Assembly (NCBI GenBank): GCA_040877625.1
Contig: JBBDNK010000005.1
Span: 62,001-126,000, forward strand
Length of the DNA stretch: 64,000 nucleotides
Direction of reading: 5' to 3'
Source: Methylonatrum sp040877625
GTDB taxonomy: Bacteria > Pseudomonadota > Gammaproteobacteria > Nitrococcales > Aquisalimonadaceae
The notes beneath the pieces were generated by a model. The model ran no database searches, was not told the origin of the DNA, and saw nothing but the letters and a program-made list of their open reading frames with translations. The position numbers and the translations under genes were made by a program. Positions 51,557-60,809 of the stretch are shown here, in pieces. How positions within the stretch are numbered: position 1 is the first letter of the stretch; the number at the start of each line of letters is the position of its first letter.

Positions 51557-52792
51557 ATGGAGGTCATTGTTGTAGGGGCAGGTGTGGGCGGTCTGACGCT
51601 CGCAATGAAACTGCATCAGATCGGTATCAAGTGCCGCGTCTTTGAAGCGGCCGCCGAAATCCGTGCCATCGGTGCCGGCATCAACGTGCTCCCGCACGCC
51701 ACCCAGGTGCTCTGCGATCTGGGGCTGGAGGACGCGCTGGCACGCGTGTCGGTGGCGACCTCCGAGCAGGCCTTCTTCAACCGCTTCGGCCAGTTGATCT
51801 ACCGTGAGCCGGTGGGCCGCAACGCCGGTTACGCGACGCCGCAGTTTTCCATCCATCGTGGTGAGCTGCAGCGGGTGTTGCATGAGGCCGCCCGCAAACG
51901 GCTCGGCGAGGAGCGGGTTTTGACCGGATGGCGGCTGGTCCGCGCGGAACAGGATGACAACGGCGCTGTGGCCTATTTCGAGGACCCGGAAGGGCGCCGT
52001 CTGGAGCCGCAGAGGGCGGATGTGGTGGTCGGCTGCGACGGCATCAACTCAATGCTGCGCAAGCAGTTCTACCCGGATGAAGGGCCGCCGAAATACTCCG
52101 GTGTCAACATGTGGCGCGGCGTTACACCCTGGAAGCCCTTCCTGTCCGGGGCGACCATGGTGCGGGCTGGCTGGCTTGCCACCGGCAAGATGGTCATCTA
52201 CCCCATCCGCAACAACATCGACAATCAAGGTCGGCAGTTGGTGAACTGGGTCGCCGAGGTGGAGACGCCGCACTACGAGGGCCGAGACTGGAATCGCAAG
52301 GGTCGGCTGGAGGACTTCATCGGCTACTTCGAGGACTGGCACTTCGACTGGATGGACGTGCCCGAGTTGATCCGCGGCGCCGATAGCATCCTTGAGTTCC
52401 CGATGGTCGATCAGGACCCGCTGGAGCGGTGGAGCTTCGGCCGCCTGACCCTGCTTGGCGATGCCGCCCACCCGATGTATCCGCGTGGTTCCAACGGTGC
52501 CGGTCAGGCCGTACTCGATGCCAAGTGTCTGGCCGAGAATCTGCGACAGCATGATGACCCGGTCGAGGCTCTGAAGGCCTATGAGTTCGAGCGCCTGCCG
52601 GTGACCGCCAAGGTGGTGCTGACCAATCGCTCGACGCCGCCGGATGTGATCATCAAGGAAGTCTACGACCGCACCGGTGACAAGCCCTTTGATCGCATCG
52701 AGGATGTAATCAGTCAGGACGAGCTTCGCGAGCTGTCCGAGGGGTACAAACGCATTGCGGGATTTGATCGCAACAGCCTGCGTTCTTCCTGA
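51557..52792 (+). CDS. FAD-dependent aromatic monooxygenase (PhzS-like)
   Basis: A 411-residue group A flavin monooxygenase. FAD motifs: GAGVGGLTLA (7-16), DG (VVVGCDGINSMLRKQF, about 155-170) and GDAAHPMYPRGSNGAGQAVLDA (about 299-320). That last motif is of the PhzS/flavin-dependent oxidoreductase type, unlike classical 3-hydroxybenzoate 6-hydroxylase. Placed beside gentisate genes, it probably hydroxylates an aromatic acid upstream of gentisate, but the substrate is not known. A GGAGGAGG site precedes the ATG. Divergent from MarR and followed by a terminator. Confidence 0.85.
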   Translation: MEVIVVGAGVGGLTLAMKLHQIGIKCRVFEAAAEIRAIGAGINVLPHATQVLCDLGLEDALARVSVATSEQAFFNRFGQLIYREPVGRNAGYATPQFSIHRGELQRVLHEAARKRLGEERVLTGWRLVRAEQDDNGAVAYFEDPEGRRLEPQRADVVVGCDGINSMLRKQFYPDEGPPKYSGVNMWRGVTPWKPFLSGATMVRAGWLATGKMVIYPIRNNIDNQGRQLVNWVAEVETPHYEGRDWNRKGRLEDFIGYFEDWHFDWMDVPELIRGADSILEFPMVDQDPLERWSFGRLTLLGDAAHPMYPRGSNGAGQAVLDAKCLAENLRQHDDPVEALKAYEFERLPVTAKVVLTNRSTPPDVIIKEVYDRTGDKPFDRIEDVISQDELRELSEGYKRIAGFDRNSLRSS

Positions 52793-52821
52793 AGCGAGGC
52801 GAGGGCAGGGCAGACACTAAG

Positions 52822-52847
52822 AAAGGGCGGCGGAATGCCGCCCTTTT
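52822..52847. terminator. Bidirectional intrinsic terminator
   Basis: AAAGGGCGGC-GGAAT-GCCGCCCTTTT forms a perfect stem with A and T tracts on both sides. It separates the convergent monooxygenase and TAXI binding-protein genes and can serve both. Confidence 0.9.
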
Positions 52848-52868
52848 CATCCTAAGTCCGACAGGCTC

Positions 52869-53831
52869 CTAATCCTTCCACTGACCGAGTTCGCGCAGCG
52901 CCTTTTCGGCGCCCTCGTGGTACGGAGCGTCGGTTTCGACGAACATGCGGTTTGTGTCCCATCCACGGAAGCCACCAAAGGATGCCGCGAGCTTGTCCTT
53001 GTTGGCGTTCAGGATCTTTACCACCTCTGCAACGGTATCGGCGGGTACGTGTGCGCCGACCAGCAGCACGTAATCGTAAGCCATCGACGGCGTCGGTTGC
53101 GCAATGCCGGCCATGCCGGAGCGCGGCTGCACCGTGGCGACGTAGGCTTCCGGGACGATCGCCCGCATTCTTTCGACCGCTTCCGGGTCCTCGGATACCG
53201 GCAGGAAGCGCACTCCGCCAACCGAAGCATCTACCTCCGAGACCTTGCCGGCGCCGATGGCGAAGAAGCCGGCGTCCGCGCGACCCGCGGCCAGATCATC
53301 CGCGCCACGCACGACATTCGGCACACGTACCGGCCTTATATCGTCCGACGTCAGCCCGCCGTTGGCGAGCAGGGCATCCACGACCCGGCCGATGGTGCGC
53401 TGTGTGGTATAGCCGTGCGTGACCCGCTTGCCCCGGAGGTCGCTCAGTGTTTCGATGTCGCTATCCTCAGGCACGAACATGCCGACCCGGAACGGGAACA
53501 GGATCGACGCGATTCGCACGTTGTCATGCCGGTGCCCCTCAAACCCGCCGGTGCCGCTCAGAGCCTCTGATGTCTCGACGATATTGGCGATGCCGAAATC
53601 AAGCTCGCCGGTTTCCATCAACGGCAGATAGGCGCTGGTGCCGGCCGAAGGCTGTACGCGTGCCCGGATACCATTCTCGGACAGCACGCCGGCAATGGCC
53701 GCGCCCATCGAGTAGCCGGCGGTGCCCTGGCCCATGGTGCCGAATGCTATCTGCTGGGCCTGCGCACTTCCCAGTCCCAGCGTCAGCGCCAGGCCGACCC
53801 CGGTTAGAAGCCTTGTGGTGGATGTGTTCAT
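52869..53831 (-). CDS. TAXI family TRAP transporter solute-binding protein
   Basis: A 320-residue periplasmic protein. The signal peptide is cleaved after AQA at about 25. The mature part has the TAXI pattern (IAFGTMGQGTAGYSMGAAIA, VQPSAGTSAYLPLMETGELD, LRGKRVTHGYTT). TAXI proteins feed fused DctQM permeases. The ATG at 53831 is chosen with GGAGG upstream. It is divergent from a fused permease at 54104, with which it probably works; the ligand is likely a carboxylate. Confidence 0.92.
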   Translation of the reverse strand: MNTSTTRLLTGVGLALTLGLGSAQAQQIAFGTMGQGTAGYSMGAAIAGVLSENGIRARVQPSAGTSAYLPLMETGELDFGIANIVETSEALSGTGGFEGHRHDNVRIASILFPFRVGMFVPEDSDIETLSDLRGKRVTHGYTTQRTIGRVVDALLANGGLTSDDIRPVRVPNVVRGADDLAAGRADAGFFAIGAGKVSEVDASVGGVRFLPVSEDPEAVERMRAIVPEAYVATVQPRSGMAGIAQPTPSMAYDYVLLVGAHVPADTVAEVVKILNANKDKLAASFGGFRGWDTNRMFVETDAPYHEGAEKALRELGQWKD

Positions 53832-54019
53832 CGCTCTCCTCCGACACGCTCGGTTATATGGGGCCGCTGCCGCGGCCTCTCTTGGTCTGCTCCGTCGCCT
53901 CGCGTGACAATTACACCTGTCGATGCGGGCATTGCGAATGCATTTGCGATAGTGTTCATTGGTCAGCATACGGACCGTAAGGCGTCTGTCAATTAGACCG
54001 GGCCGTCTACTGAACCTGT

Positions 54020-54037
54020 TTATCAGTGTCTCCTTAA
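54020..54037. repeat. End fragment of the TTAAGGAG palindromic element
   Basis: TTATCAGTGTCTCCTTAA equals the outer end of the palindromes at 16365 and 21461 (TTAAGGAGACNCTGAT on the other strand). No matching left arm was found. The next bases continue GGAG, so the end of the element forms the AAGGAG ribosome site of the leader peptide at 54048. The rest of the divergent gap (53832-54019) is AT-richer promoter DNA with an AATGCATT dyad near 53937. Confidence 0.65.
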
Positions 54038-54047
54038 GGAGTGAGAC

Positions 54048-54107
54048 ATGGCCAACGTCCTCCCGTGCATGGTGACTGGCGACCGCGTCGGACGAGGTCT
54101 GTCATGA
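54048..54107 (+). CDS. 19-residue leader peptide coupled to the TRAP permease gene
   Basis: ATG at 54048 has AAGGAG exactly six bases upstream, much stronger than the site of the permease gene. It encodes MANVLPCMVTGDRVGRGLS and its TGA overlaps the permease ATG as ATGA, so ribosomes could reinitiate on the permease. The peptide resembles nothing known and has no obvious regulatory codon run. It may be a coupling ORF rather than a functional peptide, or chance. Confidence 0.4.
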   Translation: MANVLPCMVTGDRVGRGLS

Positions 54108-56017
54108 CCGGGCGTACGGATGTCGCCAGCAAACGCGTCGTCGTGGCCGTGCTCGCGATCGTTCTGGTCGGCGGCACGATTACGTGGGTGCTGGATCTGC
54201 CGCGTTCGCTGGGGTTCTCGCCTTACACCGAGCAGATACTTACCTTCGCCCTGGCGCTGTCCCTGGCGATCGCGTTTCTGGAGTTCGACTGGCGTGGTCG
54301 CCCCAGCCGGCACTGGGTCTGGTACGACGTCCTGCTTGCGTTATCCGGGCTGTCGTTCGCCGGCTATCTGACGGTACGTTACCCCGAGCTGGTACACGAA
54401 CTGGTTTTCCGTCCACTCGACGGCGTCATCGTCGCTACCGTGCTGGTCTTCCTCACCGTGGAGGGCGTGCGGCGCACCTCCGGCCTGGCACTTGCACTGG
54501 TTATCCTGGCATTTATTGCGTTCGCCATGCTCGGACATCACCTGCCGGAAGGGTACGGCACACCGGATCTCAGCTTCAGCCGCCTGATGGTGTACCTCGG
54601 CGGTGATAACAACGCCTTGCTTGGCTTGCCGTTGCAGGTTGGCGTGATTGTCATTATCCCTTTTATCCTGCTCGGTAAACTGCTGTCGCGGCTGGGCGGG
54701 TCGGATTTCTTCACCGAGCTTGCGATGGCGTTGATGGGCCGCTTCCGCGGCGGTTCCGGCAAGATCGCGGTGGTCGGCTCGACGCTGTTTGGAGCCGTGT
54801 CGGGCAGCGCCGTTGCCAATGTGGCGGGTACCGGTGTGGTGACCATCCCGCTCATGAAACGCTCCGGTTTTCCGCCGCACCTGGCCGGCGGCGTGGAGGC
54901 GGTGGCATCCACGGGCAGTCAGCTGATGCCGCCGGTTATCGGCGCGGCGGCCTTTTTGATGGCCGAGTTCCTGCAGGTGCCCTATGGCGAGGTCATGCTC
55001 GCCGCACTGGTGCCGATCCTTCTCTACTATGTCGCGCTGTTCATACAGGTGGACCTGCTGTCAGCGAAAATGGGCCTGAAGGCGATTCCGCGCGCGGAGA
55101 TTCCGCCGTTGTTGCGTACGCTGAAGTCCGGCTGGTACTTTCCTTTGCCCTTTGTGGTCTTTATCGGTGGCCTGTTTGCCTACAACCTGCAGCCCGAACT
55201 TGCCGCGCTATGGGCGATCGCGGTACTGATTGTCGGCGTCCTGCTGTTCGGCTACAAGGGTCGCCGCCCGAGCTTGCGCGGCTTCATGGAGTCCCTCATA
55301 GATACCGGTCGCTCGGGCATCGAAATCATTCTGATCACCGCCGGTGCCGGGCTGGTCATCGGCGTGCTTAACGTCACCGGCCTTGCCTTCGATCTGAGCC
55401 TGAGGATTCTTGCCTTGAGCGGCGAGAATCTGGCCGTGCTTCTGGTGATGGCGGCGGTGACCAGCGTCGTGCTGGGCATGGGCATGCCCACGGTCGGCGT
55501 GTATGTGCTGTTGGCGACGCTGATCGCACCGGCCATAGTGGAGGCCGGGGTGGCGCCAATGGCGGCGCATCTGTTCGTGCTCTACTTCGGCATGTTGTCC
55601 ATGGTGACGCCGCCGGTGGCGTTGGCTGCCTTCGCCGCCGCCAATCTGGCCGGTGCCGACCCCTGGCGGACAGCGATGACGGCGATCCGGCTCGGCTGGA
55701 CGGCTTACCTGGTGCCGTTCCTGTTTGTCATGTCACCGGCGTTGCTGCTGATTGGAGACTCGACCCGTATCGTGCTCGCCGTGGTTACCGCGCTTGCCGG
55801 TGTGTGGATGGTCTCGGTGGCAATCACCGGATATCTCACCGGTGCGGTGCCCTGGTTGCTTCGCCTGGTTCTGGCGATGTCGGGCGTCATGGCGCTGATT
55901 CCCGCGGACGCCTTCGACCAGGCCCTGGCGCTGGAAATTGTCGGTCTCGTGCTAGGTGTGCTCGCGGCTTCATATGCAGTGCACCGGGGCAGAGCCGCCT
56001 CGTCGATAAAGGTTTGA
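54104..56017 (+). CDS. Fused TRAP transporter permease (4TM-12TM, DctQM fusion)
   Basis: A 637-residue inner-membrane protein. The four N-terminal helices are DctQ-like. The following DctM domain carries LSRLGGSDFFTELAMALMGR, GAVSGSAVANVAGTGVVTIP and VLGMGMPTVGVYVLLATLIAP, with a C-terminal helical tail. Na-driven uptake of an organic acid together with the divergent TAXI protein is the likely role. The ATG at 54104 overlaps the stop of a short leader ORF. Convergent with an MFS gene. Confidence 0.92.
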   Translation: MTGRTDVASKRVVVAVLAIVLVGGTITWVLDLPRSLGFSPYTEQILTFALALSLAIAFLEFDWRGRPSRHWVWYDVLLALSGLSFAGYLTVRYPELVHELVFRPLDGVIVATVLVFLTVEGVRRTSGLALALVILAFIAFAMLGHHLPEGYGTPDLSFSRLMVYLGGDNNALLGLPLQVGVIVIIPFILLGKLLSRLGGSDFFTELAMALMGRFRGGSGKIAVVGSTLFGAVSGSAVANVAGTGVVTIPLMKRSGFPPHLAGGVEAVASTGSQLMPPVIGAAAFLMAEFLQVPYGEVMLAALVPILLYYVALFIQVDLLSAKMGLKAIPRAEIPPLLRTLKSGWYFPLPFVVFIGGLFAYNLQPELAALWAIAVLIVGVLLFGYKGRRPSLRGFMESLIDTGRSGIEIILITAGAGLVIGVLNVTGLAFDLSLRILALSGENLAVLLVMAAVTSVVLGMGMPTVGVYVLLATLIAPAIVEAGVAPMAAHLFVLYFGMLSMVTPPVALAAFAAANLAGADPWRTAMTAIRLGWTAYLVPFLFVMSPALLLIGDSTRIVLAVVTALAGVWMVSVAITGYLTGAVPWLLRLVLAMSGVMALIPADAFDQALALEIVGLVLGVLAASYAVHRGRAASSIKV

Positions 56018-56030
56018 AGCGGGAGCGGGA

Positions 56031-57230
56031 TCAAGGGGCGGATGAGGTCATCGGTTGTTTCCTGCCCAGTAGTTGCGTAAAGACAAGCCCGACCCCGATA
56101 AGCCCGGCCGAGGCCAGCGCGAACAGCGGTGTACCGCTCCAGCCGGCGACGATCAGCGCGCCGATCACCACGCCGATTGATTGACCGAAGAAAAGGCAGG
56201 TCGCGAACAGCGCGACCGCCGTGCCGCGCGCCTCCGGCACCATCTGCGTCGCATGCGTCTGCAAGGTGTTGTGAAACATGTAGAAGCCCAGGCCGGCAAG
56301 CAGACTGCCGATGACTGCAAGGTGCAGGCTCGGAGCCAATGCCAGGGCGGCAAAGCCCAGGCTCATGGACACGCCGCCGAGCAGGGCGATGCCGCGTTCA
56401 CCCAGACGTAGTATCAGAAACCTGGCGCATGACACGTAGAGAAGACCGCCGATGCCGAAAAGCGCAACCGTGGCACCGGCGACTGACAATGACACATCAA
56501 AGCGCCGGTGCAGATACGTGGGAGCGAAGGCGAGCGAGCCGAAGGTAAACATACCCTCCAGCAACACAATCAACAGTATGGTTCTGGCCCAGCGACTGCG
56601 AAGTACCGAGACGATGTTTGCCGCGAACGCCGTCGGCCTTGGTGCCGAATGCGCCGGCGCCCCGTCTGCCGGTCGCTGGGATTGGAACAGCGCCATGGCC
56701 ACGCCGAGATAGACAACGGCGATGGCGATAAAGCTCCAGCGCCAGCCGATGGTGTCCGCGAAGACGCCGCCGACGAGATGGCCGCTGACGAAGCCGCCGA
56801 TCATCCCCACTAGCAGATAGGCAAGCGTGGCCTGGCGCTGTTCGTAGGGCACGGTGTCGCCTACCCAGGCCATCGATAGCGGCACGATACCGGCCGCCGT
56901 GGCGCCGCCGAGCGCGCGGAGCAGGATCAGCCAGCCGAGCGAGGGCGACAGGGCAGCGGCCACCGTCAACAGACCGGAAGCCAGTGCCGCCGCCATGATG
57001 GTGCGAAGCTTGCCATAGCGGTCGCCAAGCAGGCCATAAACCAGCTGCAGCAGGCCGTAGGTGAGCACGAAGGCAGTGATGGTCTGCGCCGCCTGAGCCG
57101 TGGACACGTCGAAGGTTCTCGCCAGTTCGGGCAACAACGGATCGGCTATGCGCAGTGAGATCGCACTCGCAAAGGATGCGATTCCGAGCAGGACGATTGT
57201 TTTGGTAACGGGCGTGCTGGTCTGCCCCAT
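56031..57230 (-). CDS. MFS transporter (AraJ/YfcJ-like efflux type)
   Basis: A 399-residue carrier with 12 helices. Motif A is GLLGDRYGKLRTIM (about 67-80) and a motif-C-like segment LGGATAAGIVPLSMAWVGD (about 108-126) suggests an antiporter. The ATG at 57230 is chosen with GAGGA upstream; earlier in-frame ATGs lack a site. It follows the second TRAP permease gene by 52 bases on the same strand. Substrate not assignable; context favours an aromatic or carboxylic acid. Confidence 0.83.
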   Translation of the reverse strand: MGQTSTPVTKTIVLLGIASFASAISLRIADPLLPELARTFDVSTAQAAQTITAFVLTYGLLQLVYGLLGDRYGKLRTIMAAALASGLLTVAAALSPSLGWLILLRALGGATAAGIVPLSMAWVGDTVPYEQRQATLAYLLVGMIGGFVSGHLVGGVFADTIGWRWSFIAIAVVYLGVAMALFQSQRPADGAPAHSAPRPTAFAANIVSVLRSRWARTILLIVLLEGMFTFGSLAFAPTYLHRRFDVSLSVAGATVALFGIGGLLYVSCARFLILRLGERGIALLGGVSMSLGFAALALAPSLHLAVIGSLLAGLGFYMFHNTLQTHATQMVPEARGTAVALFATCLFFGQSIGVVIGALIVAGWSGTPLFALASAGLIGVGLVFTQLLGRKQPMTSSAP

Positions 57231-57282
57231 TCTCAGTCCTCGGCCGGCTGGCAATACTGACGATAGGGTTAGTAAGTAACGC

Positions 57283-59211
57283 TCAGGCAACCTTGTTCCG
57301 CGCCGCCAACCCGAAAAGTCGCTGTCCGTGCAGGCCGACTGCCAGGCTGATCAGTGCGAGCGCCGCGGCGCTCCACGAGCCGGCACCGAGCACCACCGTT
57401 GAAAAGCCGAGGGCGTCACCACTGATAAGCCACAAGGCCTGTGAGAGCAGAGCGCGACCGCCCCGGGTCTCCTGGGCGACAAAGCCTCGGGCGAGCAGGT
57501 AGCCGGAGACTATCACGGTGAACAGCGTTATGCCGATCTCCACAAGCGAGCCCTGCATCAGCAGCGCAGGATTCATGGCGAAAATGAACGGTAGCAAATA
57601 GGCCACGGCACCAAGGCGTAGCGCCGTCATGCCAGTCTGCCACATGGGGCTGCCGGCGATTGAGCCGGCAGCATAGGATGCGATCGCAACCGGTGGCGTC
57701 AGCATGGACAGCAGGCCGAAATAGAATATAAACAGATGCGCACCCATATCCGGTATGCCCAGACGGATAAGCGCCGGCGCCAGCAGCACCGAGAGCAGCA
57801 CATAAACGCCAGCGGTTGGCATCCCCATACCCAGCACGATCGACAGTAACGCGGTGACCAGGAGCAACGGCAGAATGCCCGCGACCTCGCCGACGTGGGC
57901 AAGTAGTAACGTCAGCGTGAAGCCGAGCCCGGAGATGTTGATCACGCCGACGACGATGCCCGCGGCGGCACAGATCAGCAGTACGGGCAAAACCGAGTGT
58001 CCGGTATCCACCAGCAGGTTCCAGTAGAACGTCGGGCCGTGCAGCCGGCGCGTGGCGACAAGATGAAGTGCCAGGGTGGATGCTGCACAGTACAGCGCGG
58101 CGCGCCCCGGGCTGTAACCGAGGAAGAACAGCAGATAGATCAAGAGGAACAGCGGCAGCAGGAAGATCCAGCCTCGCTTCAGCGCCTCGCCCGCCCGCGG
58201 AAGTTCGTCGGCCGGCAGGCCTTCCAGCCCCCTGGCCTTGGCGTAGACGTCCACCTGGATGAACAGGACCACGTAATAAACCAGAGCCGGCAGCAGTGCG
58301 GCAAGCACCACGGAGGTGTAGGAGATCTGCATGAACTCGGCGATCAGAAAGGCGGTGGCGCCCATCACCGGCGGCGCCAGTTGGCCGCCATTGGAGGCGA
58401 CCGCCTCGACGGCGGCGGCATAATGTTTGGGAAAACCGAACCGCTTCATGAGCGGTATGGTCACCATGCCCGTGCTCATGACATTGCCGACGGTTGAGCC
58501 GGAGAGCGTGCCGAACACGCTACTGCCAACGATCGCCACCTTGGCGGCGCCGCCACGCTGCCGGCCCATCGCCGCCAGCGCCAGATCGGTGAACACCGTC
58601 GTGCCGCCGGCGTGGCGGAGCGCGGAACCGAACAGAATGAATGCGAGCACAACCGTGGAACCGACTCCCAGCACCAGGCCCGGTACGCCGTTGCTGTCAG
58701 CGTACAGGTACATGATCATGCGGGAAGGCGAGGTATAGGAGGCTTCCAGCAGGCCCGGCAGGTAGTGGCCGAGAAATCCGTACAGACCGATCGTGCCGAT
58801 CAGTATGGCAATGGCGAGCCCGGTGGCGCGTCGCAGCGCCTCGAGCAGCAGGACAAGCGCGATCAGGCCCGGCATCCACTTGTCCGGCCCGCGTGTGGCC
58901 GCGTCCAGCAGCCACACCGGGTACTGATAGGACATCCATAGCCAGGAGCCGGCACTCAAGGCCGCAAGCGTGGCACCGAGCAGCAGCGGCAACCGACCCT
59001 CGCCCCGGTAGACGAGAAAGGCAGCGGCTGTGATCAGCGCGGCGACGATGGCCAGGTACTGCTCGGTGATGAGCACCACGCCAACCATGCGCGGGATATC
59101 CAGTATCCAGAAGCAGCCGGCCAGCGGGATGAGCGCAAGCAGAAACGCACGCACGGAACCGCTTGGCGACGGGGTATCCGGTTCGGTTTCGGGATTGCCT
59201 CTCATGCTCAT
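57283..59211 (-). CDS. Second fused TRAP transporter permease (DctQM fusion)
   Basis: A 642-residue membrane protein of the same family as the one at 54104. It shows FTDLALAAMGRQRGGAAKVA, FGTLSGSTVGNVMSTGMVTI, VEAVASNGGQLAPPVMGATA and VLGMGMPTAGVYVLLSVLLAP. It has no solute-binding gene beside it and may share the TAXI protein at 52869. GGGGAG precedes the ATG at 59211; a second ATG is two codons on. Divergent from a MarR gene (89 bases). Confidence 0.92.
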   Translation of the reverse strand: MSMRGNPETEPDTPSPSGSVRAFLLALIPLAGCFWILDIPRMVGVVLITEQYLAIVAALITAAAFLVYRGEGRLPLLLGATLAALSAGSWLWMSYQYPVWLLDAATRGPDKWMPGLIALVLLLEALRRATGLAIAILIGTIGLYGFLGHYLPGLLEASYTSPSRMIMYLYADSNGVPGLVLGVGSTVVLAFILFGSALRHAGGTTVFTDLALAAMGRQRGGAAKVAIVGSSVFGTLSGSTVGNVMSTGMVTIPLMKRFGFPKHYAAAVEAVASNGGQLAPPVMGATAFLIAEFMQISYTSVVLAALLPALVYYVVLFIQVDVYAKARGLEGLPADELPRAGEALKRGWIFLLPLFLLIYLLFFLGYSPGRAALYCAASTLALHLVATRRLHGPTFYWNLLVDTGHSVLPVLLICAAAGIVVGVINISGLGFTLTLLLAHVGEVAGILPLLLVTALLSIVLGMGMPTAGVYVLLSVLLAPALIRLGIPDMGAHLFIFYFGLLSMLTPPVAIASYAAGSIAGSPMWQTGMTALRLGAVAYLLPFIFAMNPALLMQGSLVEIGITLFTVIVSGYLLARGFVAQETRGGRALLSQALWLISGDALGFSTVVLGAGSWSAAALALISLAVGLHGQRLFGLAARNKVA

Positions 59212-59300
59212 CGTTCTCCCCGCGCTTCGCTGTCAATCCGCTTCTTCTGTGCGGTAGTATTTTATGCAACTGCGTATTCTGAAAATCCAGGAGAAAGGTA

Positions 59301-59759
59301 ATGCCAAGAACCCTTTATTTGATTCATGTTTTTACGCACGCCACGCGTAGCTGGATCGATGATGAGCTGAAGGGTCTCGGGTTTACCAGTATGCAATTCA
59401 CTGTTCTTAGCCTGATTCGTGACCATCCGGGCATTACCTCGGCCGACCTTTCCAGGCGTTTCTATGTCAGCCCTCAAACCATGGGGAACACCATATTCAA
59501 TCTCGAAGATAATGGTTTGCTTTCCAAGCGTGCAGACGATAGAAACAGGCGCTTTATGCGGTTGCAGTTGACCACGAAAGGCGGCGAGCTTGTAGCGCAG
59601 GGGGATGCAACGGTCAGTCGGATTGAAAACGAACTGTTCGGCCGGTTATCCCCGGAAGACGTAGAAACCATGCACGAATCCATCGCCGCCATGCTGGCCC
59701 GACTGCGAGGCGCTCGCCAGTCCGGGGAACGCGTCACCGAAAGCATTGGCAAAGATTGA
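59301..59759 (+). CDS. MarR family transcriptional regulator
   Basis: A 152-residue winged-helix regulator. LGFTSMQFTVLSLIRDHPGI, SADLSRRFYVSPQTMGNTIF (recognition helix) and KRADDRNRRFMRLQLTTKG (wing) are clear. An AGGAGAAAG site precedes the ATG. Divergent from the TRAP2-MFS genes and upstream of the CoA cassette (246-base gap, 59760-60004), it is placed to control both. The short AT-rich gap to TRAP2 probably has its operator. Confidence 0.88.
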   Translation: MPRTLYLIHVFTHATRSWIDDELKGLGFTSMQFTVLSLIRDHPGITSADLSRRFYVSPQTMGNTIFNLEDNGLLSKRADDRNRRFMRLQLTTKGGELVAQGDATVSRIENELFGRLSPEDVETMHESIAAMLARLRGARQSGERVTESIGKD

Positions 59760-60004
59760 GACCCCTGTCGGCAATGATGTTCGCTGGACACTTGGGAATG
59801 CCGCTTTTGGCGCATGAATATCAGTCTAACTGAATAACAGACGTCTGCCTATATTGACACCTGCCTGCCTTTCTGCGAGCGTTAATGGCATGCGGCGTAC
59901 AGCCGGAATGCCCTGTTCTTGATGCAAAAACCGCTCTTATAACAATGAAATAAAGGGATCGAATCCCGCGCCAGCGCCAGTAATGATAACGAGGAGGAGC
60001 CTTG

Positions 60005-60802
60005 ATGGCGGACTATCAGGACATCGCGGTCGAGCGTGTGGAAAGCTGGATCGAAATCACGCTCAAGCGCGAGGACAAGCTCAACGCCCTGCGCGCGCGT
60101 ACCGCCGAAGAGATCATGTCGGTGATCGGCAGTGCCGAGGAAGACCCCGAGATCGGGCTGATCATTCTGCAGGGTGCCGGCAAGGCCTTCTGCACCGGCA
60201 TCGACACCAGCGAATTTCAGGTGAAAGAGGGCGAGTACTTCGACTTCTATCGCCGCCGTCGCCGCTCCTGGAAGGTGGCGGCGATGTTTCGTGAGCTGCC
60301 CCATGTCACCAAACCGGTCATTGCCGTGGTCGAGGGCTACGCGCTGGGCGGCGGTTTCGAGCTCGCGCTGCTCAGCGATATGATTGTTGCCGGCAAGAAG
60401 GCCATGTTCGGTCTCCCGGAGACACGCCTCGGCATCATGCCGGGGGGCGGCGGTACGCAAACCCTGCCGCGCATTATTGGCCGGCCGCTGGCCAAGGAGC
60501 TGATGTGGACGGGGCGGCGCCTGAGTGCGGATGAAGCATTGGCCTATCGCCTGGTGAATCACGTCGCGCCGCAAGGGGAGGCGCTGGAAAAGGCCCGGGA
60601 GCTGGCGCGCAGCATCTGCGAAAGCGCGCCGTTGGCGATCATGATGAGCAAGACGGCAGTGGACAGGGGTGTCGATGCCACGCTGGCCGATGGTATGGCA
60701 CAGGAAGGCGATCTCGCCTACCTGCTCTATTTCAGTGAAGACCGCAACGAAGGCCTGTCCGCCTTCCGCGAGAAGCGCCAGGCGCGTTTCCGCGGCAAGT
60801 GA
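60005..60802 (+). CDS. Enoyl-CoA hydratase/isomerase family protein
   Basis: A 265-residue crotonase-fold protein. The oxyanion-hole segments are GKAFCTGIDTSEF (about 59-71) and EGYALGGGFELALLSDM (about 111-127). FGLPETRLGIMPGGGGTQTLPR (seen in pieces) supplies the Glu-144-type catalytic residue. It would hydrate an alpha,beta-unsaturated acyl-CoA. The ATG at 60005 has GAGGAG eight bases upstream. It starts a four-gene set with ligase, DUF35 and thiolase-fold genes in overlapping order. Confidence 0.92.
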   Translation: MADYQDIAVERVESWIEITLKREDKLNALRARTAEEIMSVIGSAEEDPEIGLIILQGAGKAFCTGIDTSEFQVKEGEYFDFYRRRRRSWKVAAMFRELPHVTKPVIAVVEGYALGGGFELALLSDMIVAGKKAMFGLPETRLGIMPGGGGTQTLPRIIGRPLAKELMWTGRRLSADEALAYRLVNHVAPQGEALEKARELARSICESAPLAIMMSKTAVDRGVDATLADGMAQEGDLAYLLYFSEDRNEGLSAFREKRQARFRGK

Positions 60803-60809
60803 GCGCGCG

